Positions 15,695 through 24,547 of a stretch of 64,000 nt of DNA are shown piece by piece. The stretch lies in the IMG/VR virus record IMGVR_UViG_3300008263_000022, positions 17,196 to 81,195 of that record. The stretch is one strand, 5' to 3'. The number at the start of each line of letters is the position of its first letter. Position 1 is the first letter of the stretch. Source of the stretch: a virus. Under the pieces are notes generated by a model that saw nothing but the letters and a program-made list of their open reading frames with translations, had not been told where the DNA came from and did no database searches. The position numbers were made by a program, and so were the translations under genes.

Positions 15695-15999
15695 TAACAG
15701 TTCCACTTTCTTAAAGCTTTGTTGATACGGCTATCCGGATCATTTGCTGTTTTAGCTGATGTTAATCGTTTTTTCATTCCACCCATTCTTGCACAAAATG
15801 ATTTTCTGCGATTAGCTGCTTTGGAACCTGGTTTTAGTTTAGATGGCTTTGTTGTGACAGCCATTGATAATTTAGAACCTGGATTTTCTCTACGATATGA
15901 AGCAATACCTTTACGATTTAGACCGCCTTCTGGATCTTTACCTGCAGAACGTTGCCATGCTGGAGATTTTTCTTCTAAGTATTGTTTAAAAGTTTTCAT
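15694..15999 (-). CDS. Basic phage protein, DUF6321-like, 101 aa
   Basis: The pattern SPAWQRSAGKDPEGGLNRKG, then PGSKAANRRKSFCARMGGMK and a final ALRKWNC, is what I know as a DUF6321 phage family; the number is from memory. It is strongly basic and likely binds nucleic acid. It is translationally coupled to both neighbours through 4-base or 1-base overlaps. Function is unknown. Confidence 0.65.
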   Translation of the reverse strand: MKTFKQYLEEKSPAWQRSAGKDPEGGLNRKGIASYRRENPGSKLSMAVTTKPSKLKPGSKAANRRKSFCARMGGMKKRLTSAKTANDPDSRINKALRKWNC

Positions 16000-16382
16000 A
16001 TTTTTAGTAGTATCTCTGCGATATTGTTATCTAAAGGAATATCTCCGGTTCGTATATTCTTTCCGTTAATGCCATAAATCATATCCGGTAAAATATTCAA
16101 ATACATCAAAAATGTTTTTAATACATCATAATCTCTTTGATCTATTTTATAAAACAATATTCTCGCTGTTGCTTCTGGTTCAAAAACATTATTCAATAAA
16201 ATAATGTGATTTAATATCAGCCTTTCTTTTACAGATTTTGTAATTTTATATCTACGAAATAATCGTTTTAAATATTTTATTCTTTTAATATCACTTTCAA
16301 ACTCCGACATCATACACATTGGAGAATTATAGTGTTTTACGGCATATATTAAAAAGTTTTCATCAGTCAAATTGTCAAACAT
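15996..16382 (-). CDS. Hypothetical T4-like phage protein, 128 aa
   Basis: A mostly helical, basic protein with RIKYLKRLFRRYKI and LILNHIILLNNVFEPEATAR, a pattern seen in other T4-like phages in my recollection. Hydrophobic residues are spread as in a soluble helical bundle, not in one membrane span. It lies between the small head-region gene at 16435 and the DUF6321-like gene. Function is unknown. The 52-base gap upstream is almost pure A/T with a weak hairpin. Confidence 0.55.
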   Translation of the reverse strand: MFDNLTDENFLIYAVKHYNSPMCMMSEFESDIKRIKYLKRLFRRYKITKSVKERLILNHIILLNNVFEPEATARILFYKIDQRDYDVLKTFLMYLNILPDMIYGINGKNIRTGDIPLDNNIAEILLKI

Positions 16383-16434
16383 ATTATTATTTTTATTTCT
16401 CTCAAATTCAAATAATGATTATTTAAAAATAATA

Positions 16435-16800
16435 TTATGGGTTAGCTGTATTAGCGATTGTTGTTGTATCACCGTCACCAGTCATGTTGGTTAAAGTAAC
16501 CAATGTTTCATATTGAACACGACCAGCACGACCACCTTGGCCAGTAGTTTTTAATACCCAACCAGCATGTGCAACACCAGCTTGTTGGTTATTTGCTGTT
16601 TCAGCATTATCAATACCAAACAATCCAATAGTTTCACGAGAGGTGTAAACGTTTGCTGTTGTGTTTGCATACAACAAAGCTACGTTGGCTGCTGTTGGGG
16701 CTGAATAATTAGCTTTTACGTTTGTTGCGTTAACAATTGTTGAATTAACAGCCCAATATGGTGCATTGTTTGCGTTATCAATTTTTCCGTGCGATGACAT
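16435..16800 (-). CDS. Putative virion protein, 121 aa, late-expressed
   Basis: Composition is unlike its neighbours: rich in Ala, Asn and Thr with almost no Lys or Glu in the first 90 residues, as in capsid or decoration proteins. The segment GVAHAGWVLKTTGQGGRAGR is characteristic of a conserved aquatic-phage structural family in my recollection. A late-type GATAAATA box sits 31 bases upstream, followed by GGAGAAAAAG before the ATG. It probably decorates head or tail. Confidence 0.6.
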   Translation of the reverse strand: MSSHGKIDNANNAPYWAVNSTIVNATNVKANYSAPTAANVALLYANTTANVYTSRETIGLFGIDNAETANNQQAGVAHAGWVLKTTGQGGRAGRVQYETLVTLTNMTGDGDTTTIANTANP

Positions 16801-16830
16801 CTTTTTCTCCTTTAAATGTCCGTTGTTAGT

Positions 16831-16838
16831 TATTTATC
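16831..16838 (-). promoter_or_regulatory. T4-late-like promoter box GATAAATA
   Basis: Reading the minus strand, GATAAATA matches TATAAATA in 7 of 8 positions and lies 31 bases before the virion gene at 16800, leaving room for a ribosome binding site. Recognition would be by gp55-RNA polymerase. Confidence 0.5.
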
Positions 16839-16840
16839 TC

Positions 16841-18253
16841 TTATGTTTTTTTGTTTTGATCCAAAGGAGGACCAGGTTTTCTCATTAATGGATCAATTTC
16901 CAGGGTATCTCTGTCCTGACCAGTTAAAGTTTTACCTCCAGTTAAAACTGCTGCGGCTTGTGGTTCTTTATCACTTATAGTCAACTTTTTATCAGCTCTT
17001 ACCATCGATGGTTTTTTACCATAGGGAGTTTCAAGTTTATCTGTTTTTTCTTTATCATACATGATACCACCACCAGATTGACCATCAACACCTTCTTTCA
17101 TGCCTTTCTTTTTATATAACGACTTAATCATACGAGCTGATTTAGACATTTCTTTTCTTTTATTGTATTTCTCATCAGCCGGTAAATCAACAATTTCCAT
17201 ACCTGTTGTTTGTGTAGCAGCATATGAATCTTGATAAGTATCTTCTTTATTAAGTAGTCTGGATATAAATGAAGCCTTTTTAGATGGGTTCTTGGCCAGA
17301 GTTTTTGGTTTAGGATTATAACTTGGAGTGCCCAAATTTACCTTAACATTCCTTTTATTTTTGATTGAATCTAAAGCAGCTTGAGATACATGACCTTGAA
17401 CTCCTGTGGAAAAAACTTCCGACACATCTTCAGTTTCTTCTGATGTTGGTTTGTAGCCAGCTAAACGGTCTAAAGCTCTATTCCAACTTTTGCTATGGGA
17501 TTTAATTTTTTTGTTGTGGTCTTTTCTGGTCATACCTGGTTTTTTCTCAGGTACAACCGGTTGTTGTTTTAACCAAGAAAATACTGTAGATTTTTTGAGT
17601 TCATCAATCTGTTCAACTTCTTCATCAATACCACTTCCATGAAATTTATGAGCAATATGCATGGCCAATTTTTCATGTTTTTCTTTTGGTACATTGGTAC
17701 TTCTTAAATATGATAAAGCTGATTGGTGGACTTTATTATCATCTCCAGCATCACTATTATAAGGAGCATGTTCAGAGTTTGTCCAATTATTGAAATGGTG
17801 TTCAACTTCTGAACTGGAAACTTCATCAATCTGTTCAGCTTCTTCTTTGTTTAGATGTTTCTCTAAACGGTCAATTGCAGCAGTCATACCAGAACCATCT
17901 TTAGATTGTTTCTTCTGAATCTCATCGTGTTTCTTTTCTCTTTCAGCTGCAGCTGCACGAAACTTCTCTAGTGCTGTCGGTTTCTTTTCTTCAGAAAATG
18001 ACCGTTTAGCCATAATCTTGGCTAATTTACTCATTGCTTTCTTACGGGGTTCAGCTCGTTTTGGATCTTTACTGGTTGTTTTCAGAACATAAGATGCCAA
18101 TGTTTCTGGAGCCAACTCATCAAGTTGTTCAGATTCTTCTTTTAAACCTAAACGGCGAGCCTCTCCTTCCATAAAAGAGTGCAGACTTTCGAATTCGCTA
18201 AATGATTTAGCAATTTTAACTTGATACCATTCCTCTACTTCTCCACCTTCCAT
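16841..18253 (-). CDS. Large Lys/Glu-rich head-region protein with EQ(I/L)DE motifs, 470 aa
   Basis: Low-hydrophobicity, highly charged protein with at least three copies of a motif of the form EE(S/A/V)EQ(L/I)DE: about residues 39-46 and 137-144, and again near 215-222. Each precedes a short helical module (for example LAPETLASYVLKTTSKDPKR). The motif contains L/I-x-E, the recognition of T4 prohead protease gp21, so these may be processing sites of an internal head protein. No enzyme domain is visible. It overlaps the 51-aa gene by 19 bases. Confidence 0.6.
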   Translation of the reverse strand: MEGGEVEEWYQVKIAKSFSEFESLHSFMEGEARRLGLKEESEQLDELAPETLASYVLKTTSKDPKRAEPRKKAMSKLAKIMAKRSFSEEKKPTALEKFRAAAAEREKKHDEIQKKQSKDGSGMTAAIDRLEKHLNKEEAEQIDEVSSSEVEHHFNNWTNSEHAPYNSDAGDDNKVHQSALSYLRSTNVPKEKHEKLAMHIAHKFHGSGIDEEVEQIDELKKSTVFSWLKQQPVVPEKKPGMTRKDHNKKIKSHSKSWNRALDRLAGYKPTSEETEDVSEVFSTGVQGHVSQAALDSIKNKRNVKVNLGTPSYNPKPKTLAKNPSKKASFISRLLNKEDTYQDSYAATQTTGMEIVDLPADEKYNKRKEMSKSARMIKSLYKKKGMKEGVDGQSGGGIMYDKEKTDKLETPYGKKPSMVRADKKLTISDKEPQAAAVLTGGKTLTGQDRDTLEIDPLMRKPGPPLDQNKKT

Positions 18254-18390
18254 TTTGCAAACTCAGCTGATTTTGCATGAGAAATTTTTGTATCTTTTGT
18301 TACAAATCTAGGATTGATTCCTCTAGAATTTAAATATACACTTAGAAGCTTTTCTTCACTGGCTTCACTAATTGTTTTATTTTCTATCAT
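18235..18390 (-). CDS. Small conserved protein, 51 aa
   Basis: Starts at ATG 18390, two bases after the preceding stop region, and ends inside the first codons of the next gene. The sequence (ISEASEEKLLSVYLNSRGIN, then FVTKDTKISHAKSAEFAKWK) looks like a short DNA- or protein-binding helical domain and recalls N-terminal pieces of other head-region proteins here. It may originally have been part of its neighbour. Function is unknown. Confidence 0.55.
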   Translation of the reverse strand: MIENKTISEASEEKLLSVYLNSRGINPRFVTKDTKISHAKSAEFAKWKVEK

Positions 18391-18392
18391 TT

Positions 18393-20138
18393 TTAACTTT
18401 CAGATGTGCCTAATTTACCTAACATTTCTGTTCTAACTTTTTTTAATGCTGCTTTGGCCAAATCTCTTGCTCTGGACATTGGTGTATGAACTGCACCAGA
18501 TTTGTCTTTAACATTACTCGGAATTCTTGTATATGGTTGTTCAAATGGAGGTGCATCATCCGTTTCTGGACGTTTTCCTTCTTTAAGCTTGAGTGATGAA
18601 GCAGTTTCATGTGATTTTCTTGCTGGTGTGTCATCTGGTTGTATTGCTATAGGTGTAGAATCTTTTGGTTGATGTTCGCCTTCTTTATCCAAAGGCCTAA
18701 CTCTTATTTTATAGGATTTAAAATCATTTGATTTACCACCAGGCATGCGACCAATTAATGTATCGGTTGTTATGGCAGAAGAATCTTCAGTTCCTTCTTT
18801 CATTGCTTGTTTTGTTGCTGTGGCATACATTACTGATTTAGCATCTTTACCATAGCGTGATTTGAACCCAGCCAAACCTTTTTTCATTGACTTAACAATT
18901 TTTTCACGTTTGGCCATTTCATCATCAGTCATTTGCTTTTCGTCCAACTCAACTTCTTCGCTAGCATAAGCCTTAACGCTGTCGTGCGGATCGCCTCTCA
19001 TCAGTTTGCGACCAATTGCTGTATCTACATTGGAACCTAATCCTAATTTTCTGATTTTATTATCACGCCTAAATTTAGAACCCAATTTAGCTGCATAAAC
19101 TTTTGCCTTAATTTTATTATCTCTTGCTTGTTCGGAAGCTTCATCCAATTCTTCAGCTTCTTCTTTCTTCATTGATTTTTTGAAACTTTTATTCAACATA
19201 GGAAGTAAAGCGCTAGTGGTTTGTTTGACGGTAGGACTTTTTCCTGGTGCATTTAAATCTGTTGGATCTTTTTTAGCGGAAGATTTAAATGCCTTCGTCA
19301 AAGATTTACCTTCTTTACTATCAGGATGTGGATATGTGTCCATTTCATTCACCTGTTCAGATTCTTCTTTAACAGATTTCCAACCACCACCCATTGCTTT
19401 GTATTTTTTAGAAGCCCAACCATTGGCATATGCAGAAGGATAAACAGCAAACTTAGATTTGGCAGCCGCTTTGGCACGAGCCCATTTTTCTGGACTTGTT
19501 GGCACATTCTTCTCATCAATCTGTTCAACTTCTTCATTGCGTGCTTTTGCTAGATTTTTTGGATCAGAAATAGAATCTTTTGAACCAGACTTTACTTCAG
19601 CTGGTGTTAATGGTGCATCACCACGAGCTTTGCGAACATAAGCAGGAATATCAGAACGCTTCATGCCTTCGATTAATTTCTTTGCAAAGTACATATCTTC
19701 TTTGACTTTCTTTTTGCTACGGAGAATAGCAAAATCATGAGCGTCAACTTTATTATTTTTATTGGCATCAATCTTATGTTGGTCACCCTTTAATTCTTCA
19801 GCAACTTTCTTTTTGGTGGCTAATGCGGACTTCATTGGCTCTTTTTTGTCACCGTCTTTATCAAAGTCTAAGTAATCTGGCTTGGCAGCTTCATCATACT
19901 TACCTTTTGTTTTCTCATGTTCTTCTTTGTCTTTCTGCATCAAGTCTTTTGTTTTAGGACCTTTGAGGTCATCAACAGAAGATTTAGTTTGATCTTGTTT
20001 AGCCTTTGCAGAATTACCATAACTACGGCCATAAACTTTCATGCCTGTAGAAGTGGGTTCTTTGATGGGACTGGCTTCACCAATAATGTTTTTAACAGCA
20101 TCTACCAAAGATTGGCTTACATTATTTTTTGTAAACAT
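18393..20138 (-). CDS. Large charged head-region protein with EF-hand-like loop and DUF5872-like module, 581 aa
   Basis: Several recognisable pieces sit in a very Lys/Glu/Asp-rich chain. DANKNNKVDAHDF, at about 125-137, fits a calcium-binding EF-hand or dockerin loop. The module KWARAKAAAKSKFAVYPSAY, continuing to the WASKKYKAMGGGW segment, is one I know as DUF5872-like. Protease-motif-like repeats EEVEQIDEK, EESEQVNEM, EEAEELDEA and EEVELDEK are spread along the protein. Such mosaic proteins are likely packaged in the head and cleaved during maturation. It starts at 20138 behind GGAGAAAAAA. Confidence 0.6.
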   Translation of the reverse strand: MFTKNNVSQSLVDAVKNIIGEASPIKEPTSTGMKVYGRSYGNSAKAKQDQTKSSVDDLKGPKTKDLMQKDKEEHEKTKGKYDEAAKPDYLDFDKDGDKKEPMKSALATKKKVAEELKGDQHKIDANKNNKVDAHDFAILRSKKKVKEDMYFAKKLIEGMKRSDIPAYVRKARGDAPLTPAEVKSGSKDSISDPKNLAKARNEEVEQIDEKNVPTSPEKWARAKAAAKSKFAVYPSAYANGWASKKYKAMGGGWKSVKEESEQVNEMDTYPHPDSKEGKSLTKAFKSSAKKDPTDLNAPGKSPTVKQTTSALLPMLNKSFKKSMKKEEAEELDEASEQARDNKIKAKVYAAKLGSKFRRDNKIRKLGLGSNVDTAIGRKLMRGDPHDSVKAYASEEVELDEKQMTDDEMAKREKIVKSMKKGLAGFKSRYGKDAKSVMYATATKQAMKEGTEDSSAITTDTLIGRMPGGKSNDFKSYKIRVRPLDKEGEHQPKDSTPIAIQPDDTPARKSHETASSLKLKEGKRPETDDAPPFEQPYTRIPSNVKDKSGAVHTPMSRARDLAKAALKKVRTEMLGKLGTSES

Positions 20139-21897
20139 TTTTTTCTCCGTTGTTTTTCTTCTTTTTAATTGTTATTGTTTGAGTTTGGTTATCCGATGGA
20201 GTAACCATAGGCTCTTTATTTGAAGCACCACCAAGTGTGCCACCAACACCCATGTCGTTGGCACCAGGATCATCTATTGCTTCTAATACTTTTCTAAATT
20301 TATTAAATTGCTTTTGTTCTCTATATGTTACATCGCCAAGACCGGACATGGGATATACTGTTCCCTGCTGGCGTGTATCGTATTCTGGACCTATTCCGGT
20401 CACATTTCTAATTCTTTGGCTTACCGACTGTATGTCGGTAAACCGTTTTTTGCTTACTTTTTCTTTGTCCTTGGAGAAATTGGTTTCTTTGGGGACTGGC
20501 GAGATTTTGAGGACTGGCTTTTGGGCTTCTGTGTAGGTGCGGAAGTTGTAGCTGCCGCCTCGTTTGTTTGCGTTCCACTTGATGTCGTCTGCGTTGGGGT
20601 CGCTGGCTCGATTGTCGGCTGGGATACTGTCGAGTCCGTTTGTTCGGAGCTCTGGTGTGGTTTTAATTTTATAAAATCGATTAGTGCTTTTAACATTTTT
20701 TTCTTCCTTAAATAATGAAATATTTCTATTTTTCCAATCACTAGCGATATCACTTATATTGCCAGTATCCAAGAATTGTTTAGTAAATTGATATACTTCC
20801 GTAATGTCCTCTTCCTTGGTATCTATATCACCGGTATTATCGAAACCGATAAAATCCACAAATGATTCTCTGAAATATTTAGTATTTTCTTGACATTTCA
20901 TCCATTTATCATACCGTACAGACTCCACCATCATTCTAGACAATGCTGAGTTTCTCTCCTTACTAACTTCATTTGTGGTATTGACAAAAATCATCATTGT
21001 GTCATACCCCAATTCTTCCAATTCTTCTTTTATATATGACAATTTTTCAAAATCATCAGCTGGTCCGTTAATAATTAATGGACCCCTTCTACGAATAGAT
21101 TCTCTACGGAAATCACTTGTTTTTTCTGATAGTTTTTGTTTATCACTCAAGTAATCTCTGGCTTGAACAAAATTCAATTCTACAATTTTGGACTCTGCAA
21201 TGGCTTCACGGATTACAATATCTTTACCAGAACCTGGACCACCAGTCACAAAAATGGCTTTAAATTGGCCATGATTATGTGCTTCATGTAGGCCCATACC
21301 TTTGCGTGTATCGTGCATGAGGTCTTTTGCATGTTTATCTGACACATGATCAGGAACACCTTTTCTAAATTCTCCAAAGTTTTTATTTTTGGCGTGCTCT
21401 CTCATTTTGGTGCCTGACATTCCGGTGGAACCTTCAGCGTCCGGATCACGGTGGCCAGCAGAATGAACAGTAATTTTTTTAAAATCGTAATGGCCGTGTT
21501 TACCTTTTACACCATTATATTTGTGTAGTGAATCTTTGAACTCTTTAACACGGTCAGAACCAACAACCACATGAAGGTGGGTTATACCTTGTTTGTGTAA
21601 TTCGGCAGCATGATGAAAGATAGATGGATGTTCTTTTGAGGACGATTTTAAATTAGTACCTGGTGCATATCTTTTTAAATGTTTAACTTTAGATTCACCA
21701 GACAATGGATTTTTTTTAGAATCTTGTGAATGAGATACCACAACAGTATGACCTGCATTGTTTTTATCTGCAACTTCTTTGACCTTATGAATAAGTTTAA
21801 GGTGTCCTGTTGTAGGAGGATTCATCCGACCAAAAGTCATCACATGATGTTTCTGTGACGATTCATCTTCTTGAACTAATTCTAAAAATGATTTCAT
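20122..21897 (-). CDS. Nucleotidyltransferase plus P-loop domain fusion in the head region, 591 aa
   Basis: Residues 22-32 (FGRMNPPTTGH) and 160-167 (MSGTKMRE) are the two signatures of NMN-adenylyltransferase-like nucleotidyltransferases (T/HxGH and ISxTxxR). Residues 219-226 (GGPGSGKD) are a Walker A motif starting a kinase-like P-loop domain with an RRRGPLIINGPADDF segment resembling zeta-toxin or NadR-type kinases. The C-terminal third is unstructured and Lys-rich. The same domain order occurs in NadR (NMN adenylyltransferase plus ribosylnicotinamide kinase), but length and context differ. The start shares the MKSFLELVQED style of nearby head proteins, suggesting it is packaged. Chemistry is inferred from motifs only. 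Confidence 0.65.
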   Translation of the reverse strand: MKSFLELVQEDESSQKHHVMTFGRMNPPTTGHLKLIHKVKEVADKNNAGHTVVVSHSQDSKKNPLSGESKVKHLKRYAPGTNLKSSSKEHPSIFHHAAELHKQGITHLHVVVGSDRVKEFKDSLHKYNGVKGKHGHYDFKKITVHSAGHRDPDAEGSTGMSGTKMREHAKNKNFGEFRKGVPDHVSDKHAKDLMHDTRKGMGLHEAHNHGQFKAIFVTGGPGSGKDIVIREAIAESKIVELNFVQARDYLSDKQKLSEKTSDFRRESIRRRGPLIINGPADDFEKLSYIKEELEELGYDTMMIFVNTTNEVSKERNSALSRMMVESVRYDKWMKCQENTKYFRESFVDFIGFDNTGDIDTKEEDITEVYQFTKQFLDTGNISDIASDWKNRNISLFKEEKNVKSTNRFYKIKTTPELRTNGLDSIPADNRASDPNADDIKWNANKRGGSYNFRTYTEAQKPVLKISPVPKETNFSKDKEKVSKKRFTDIQSVSQRIRNVTGIGPEYDTRQQGTVYPMSGLGDVTYREQKQFNKFRKVLEAIDDPGANDMGVGGTLGGASNKEPMVTPSDNQTQTITIKKKKNNGEKNVYKK

Positions 21898-21906
21898 TTT
21901 GTCTTT

Positions 21907-23307
21907 TTAATGTGAAGCGGCCGGAGTAACGGTATAATTTGATGTATCGGATTTTAAAGCATTGCTATTTGTTTTTGGTCTATAGTGAGCTAGTGCTGTA
22001 TGTGAACCATTTTTTTCAACTTTATGTAGTGTTACTGTAGCACCGTTTCTAGATACAGCATATTTTGATTTTTTATTATTAAAAACTTTATTTAATGGAT
22101 GTTCACTTCCGGGTGTAACAGTAGATTTAATTTTATGTTCTTCGTGACCCATCACATGAACTTTAGACCAAGGCATTTTGGTATTTGGTGTTAAATGTTT
22201 TTTTAACATTTGGCCAACCATTCTATGTCCTTCATCTCCAGTATGGTGTAATAAATGATGTATATGATTATGTAATTCTTCAGCAGTATCTTTATGTACT
22301 GGTTGAGCTAATTTGCTTGCCTTTTGTTCAACGGAAGAATGCTTTGTGACATTTTCTTTTTTTCTAACGGCATCAATATGTCTACCCCTCTCAGCTGCAG
22401 ATTTATCACCGTGACCCATTTCACTATGAACTTTTTTTAATCCTTCTCTTGCAATTTTTTCAGTTTCTAATTTTCTTGTTGGGTGGTCTAACATATGATC
22501 CAAATGTATTGCTGGATTTTTAGTTGTTATATTTTTAGATTTTTTGGACGATTTTAATGAAAATCCATCATAATTATGTTCATGTCCGGCACCAAATTCT
22601 TCCTTTAAATGGCCAGGAACATATGTTTTTACTGTGATGTCGGATGGATTTTCTTGAGTATCGTTATGTTTTCCTTGTGTGAATTTTCCAATATCTCCTT
22701 CTTTAGATGTGTGTCCAACTGCAGCAATTTTAACGTGAGGACCATGTTTTTGTTTTAATGTTTCTATAATTGAACCGGCTGCTGCTTTACCGTGGGCTTG
22801 TCTTAACCTAAATTCTTTTTCGTGTGTTTTATTTGTTACATATTTCTTTTTAATGTCAGCTAGAGCTTTTACATGTGAAGTTAAATCTTTTTTATGTTCT
22901 GGAGTTCCATAAGTTCCATGTTGTGTATGCATATGATGAATTAAATGTATTGCTGTGGAATGTTCTGTTGTTTTTCCTGAAGGATCATTTCCAAGACCTT
23001 CTTCTTTTTTTTCTTCTCTTAGATGTCCTTCGTGATTTTCGTGACCTGCTTTTTCTAATTCATCTTTGGTGGGAGTATCAGCATTATGTTCCCAATGAAC
23101 TAATTTTGTTATATTATTTAAATTTTTGTTATAAAAAACAGCATGAGAACCGTTAGTATTATTAAAAACATGAACATCAACTTTATGTCCATCTTTTGTT
23201 GTATATGTATGGTGTGGTTTTAAATTTGAAAAATCGTGGTCATCACCAAAATTTTCTTTAATTAGTCCGGCACGGTCAAGATATATTCTTAATTGTAAAC
23301 TTGTCAT
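21907..23307 (-). CDS. His/Lys-rich head-region protein, 466 aa
   Basis: Very rich in His, Lys and Thr with little hydrophobic content, beginning MTSLQLRIYLDRAGLIKENF. It contains THGTYGTPEHKK-like repeats and AHGKAAAGSIIETLKQKHGP, but I see no catalytic signature. It overlaps the KxDG ligase-like protein by 4 bases and shares its composition, so the two probably act together or are packaged together. The His content could bind metal or buffer charge around DNA. No confident family. Confidence 0.55.
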   Translation of the reverse strand: MTSLQLRIYLDRAGLIKENFGDDHDFSNLKPHHTYTTKDGHKVDVHVFNNTNGSHAVFYNKNLNNITKLVHWEHNADTPTKDELEKAGHENHEGHLREEKKEEGLGNDPSGKTTEHSTAIHLIHHMHTQHGTYGTPEHKKDLTSHVKALADIKKKYVTNKTHEKEFRLRQAHGKAAAGSIIETLKQKHGPHVKIAAVGHTSKEGDIGKFTQGKHNDTQENPSDITVKTYVPGHLKEEFGAGHEHNYDGFSLKSSKKSKNITTKNPAIHLDHMLDHPTRKLETEKIAREGLKKVHSEMGHGDKSAAERGRHIDAVRKKENVTKHSSVEQKASKLAQPVHKDTAEELHNHIHHLLHHTGDEGHRMVGQMLKKHLTPNTKMPWSKVHVMGHEEHKIKSTVTPGSEHPLNKVFNNKKSKYAVSRNGATVTLHKVEKNGSHTALAHYRPKTNSNALKSDTSNYTVTPAASH

Positions 23308-24494
23308 TTTCTCACCTTTAACAAATTTTGTTTAGCAAATTCTGCACGGTTAACCAATTTGGTTGGTTCATTTTCGTGGTGAACCACAAAGCCTTCAGGT
23401 TTAGATTTTTTGCCATCAATATGGTGTTCATAATGACCTTCATGTGTTTCTAAGGATTTCACCAAAGCATTTTTGGCTTGATGTAAATGGTGATGCATCG
23501 ACAATAAATTTCCATAATGAGCTTTGTGTTTTTCAACATGAGAAATTTGAGATTGACCTTCTTTTGTTTTTTCAGATTTTGATTTTTCAGATTTTACTTT
23601 TGCGGCCTGCTTTTCATGAACGTTGTGTATATGTTCTTTAAAACCTTTAACACTCGGAACTTCATCATGTTTTACTGTTTTGTTTATGTATGTTGATAGG
23701 TGGCCAGCTTCTCCACTATGTTTTGGATGAACGGCATCATACATCTTGTGACCATGTGTGTCGTGTATTTCTTTGGCTGCAGCCATATGTTTTTGAAAAT
23801 GTTTTTCATTTTCGGCTGAATGTTTTACTTTGCTTGTATCATGTTCTGCGCCATGAATATGTACATCTGGATGTTCTTTGAATTTGCCCATATCAATATG
23901 TGGAGAAGCGTGTTTCATATCATCACTATATTGATGGTGAACAACAACACCAACTTTGGACTTTTTAATCTTTTCTGCTTCTTTACCTTTGGCAGTATAT
24001 GTGATTGTATTGGGAGTAAACGAAACATCACCTTTTGCTTCTACAATGTAACTTTCGTGTAAGGTCTTTGTGTCGGCATGATGCATTAAATCACCTTGAT
24101 ATACGCCATGTTTTGGTGTAACTTTTGGTAAATGTTTTAATGCGTGTTTGAGTGTTTTTGCTAATCCTGGTGCATGACCATGATTTTTATCGATATCTTT
24201 TTCTGTGTGATTAATCTTTGGATTTTTATTGAAGGCCGATTTTGTTGCAACAAAAAACTTACCATTCTTAGGATGGTGACCAAAAACAATTGATGGAGAA
24301 CCGTCATATTTCATCGTGAGATTGGTGTTTTTATTTTTGCTGATTATATGTTGATGAGCAGCCATCAAAGCGCCATGTGCATGTTCAAAACCAGCATGGC
24401 CGTGCATTAATGGTCTATCTTCAGCATGATGAATATGTTTGAGTTCGGAACTTTGTTCCGATTCTTCAGTTAAGAATGACTTAAATGATAACAT
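23304..24494 (-). CDS. His-rich KxDG ligase/nucleotidyltransferase-like protein, 396 aa
   Basis: Start at 24494 follows AAAGGAAATTCA; upstream Met codons lack a ribosome binding site. About 54 of 396 residues are His. Residues 62-65 (KYDG) are the covalent nucleotidyltransferase motif I of DNA/RNA ligases and capping enzymes, EGFV at 367-370 fits motif IV, and TKLVNR at 378-383 fits motif V. A YQGDLM segment stands where motif III would be. It resembles a phage family I recall as DUF6267. The N-terminus (FLTEESEQSSEL) matches the processing-like motif of other head proteins. Enzyme activity is inference. Confidence 0.6.
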   Translation of the reverse strand: MLSFKSFLTEESEQSSELKHIHHAEDRPLMHGHAGFEHAHGALMAAHQHIISKNKNTNLTMKYDGSPSIVFGHHPKNGKFFVATKSAFNKNPKINHTEKDIDKNHGHAPGLAKTLKHALKHLPKVTPKHGVYQGDLMHHADTKTLHESYIVEAKGDVSFTPNTITYTAKGKEAEKIKKSKVGVVVHHQYSDDMKHASPHIDMGKFKEHPDVHIHGAEHDTSKVKHSAENEKHFQKHMAAAKEIHDTHGHKMYDAVHPKHSGEAGHLSTYINKTVKHDEVPSVKGFKEHIHNVHEKQAAKVKSEKSKSEKTKEGQSQISHVEKHKAHYGNLLSMHHHLHQAKNALVKSLETHEGHYEHHIDGKKSKPEGFVVHHENEPTKLVNRAEFAKQNLLKVRK

Positions 24495-24539
24495 TGAATT
24501 TCCTTTGGATTTGCAACACACTATGGTTGCCGATTTGCT

Positions 24540-24547
24540 TATTTATA
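24540..24547 (-). promoter_or_regulatory. T4 late promoter TATAAATA
   Basis: A perfect TATAAATA on the minus strand lies 46 bases before the ATG at 24494, in the 124-base gap after the epimerase gene. It should place the head-region unit (24494 down to about 15000) under gp55 late control. The rest of this gap contains no gene that I can see. Confidence 0.7.

Noticed and set aside
16383-16434. AT-rich hairpin as a terminator
   Set aside because: The stem is only about six A/T pairs with a weak T-run, so it was not listed as a feature.
20237-20715. Overlapping plus-strand open frames opposite the nucleotidyltransferase gene
   Set aside because: They are antisense to a clearly coding protein, have no ribosome binding sites and are probably opened by the local GC-richer composition.
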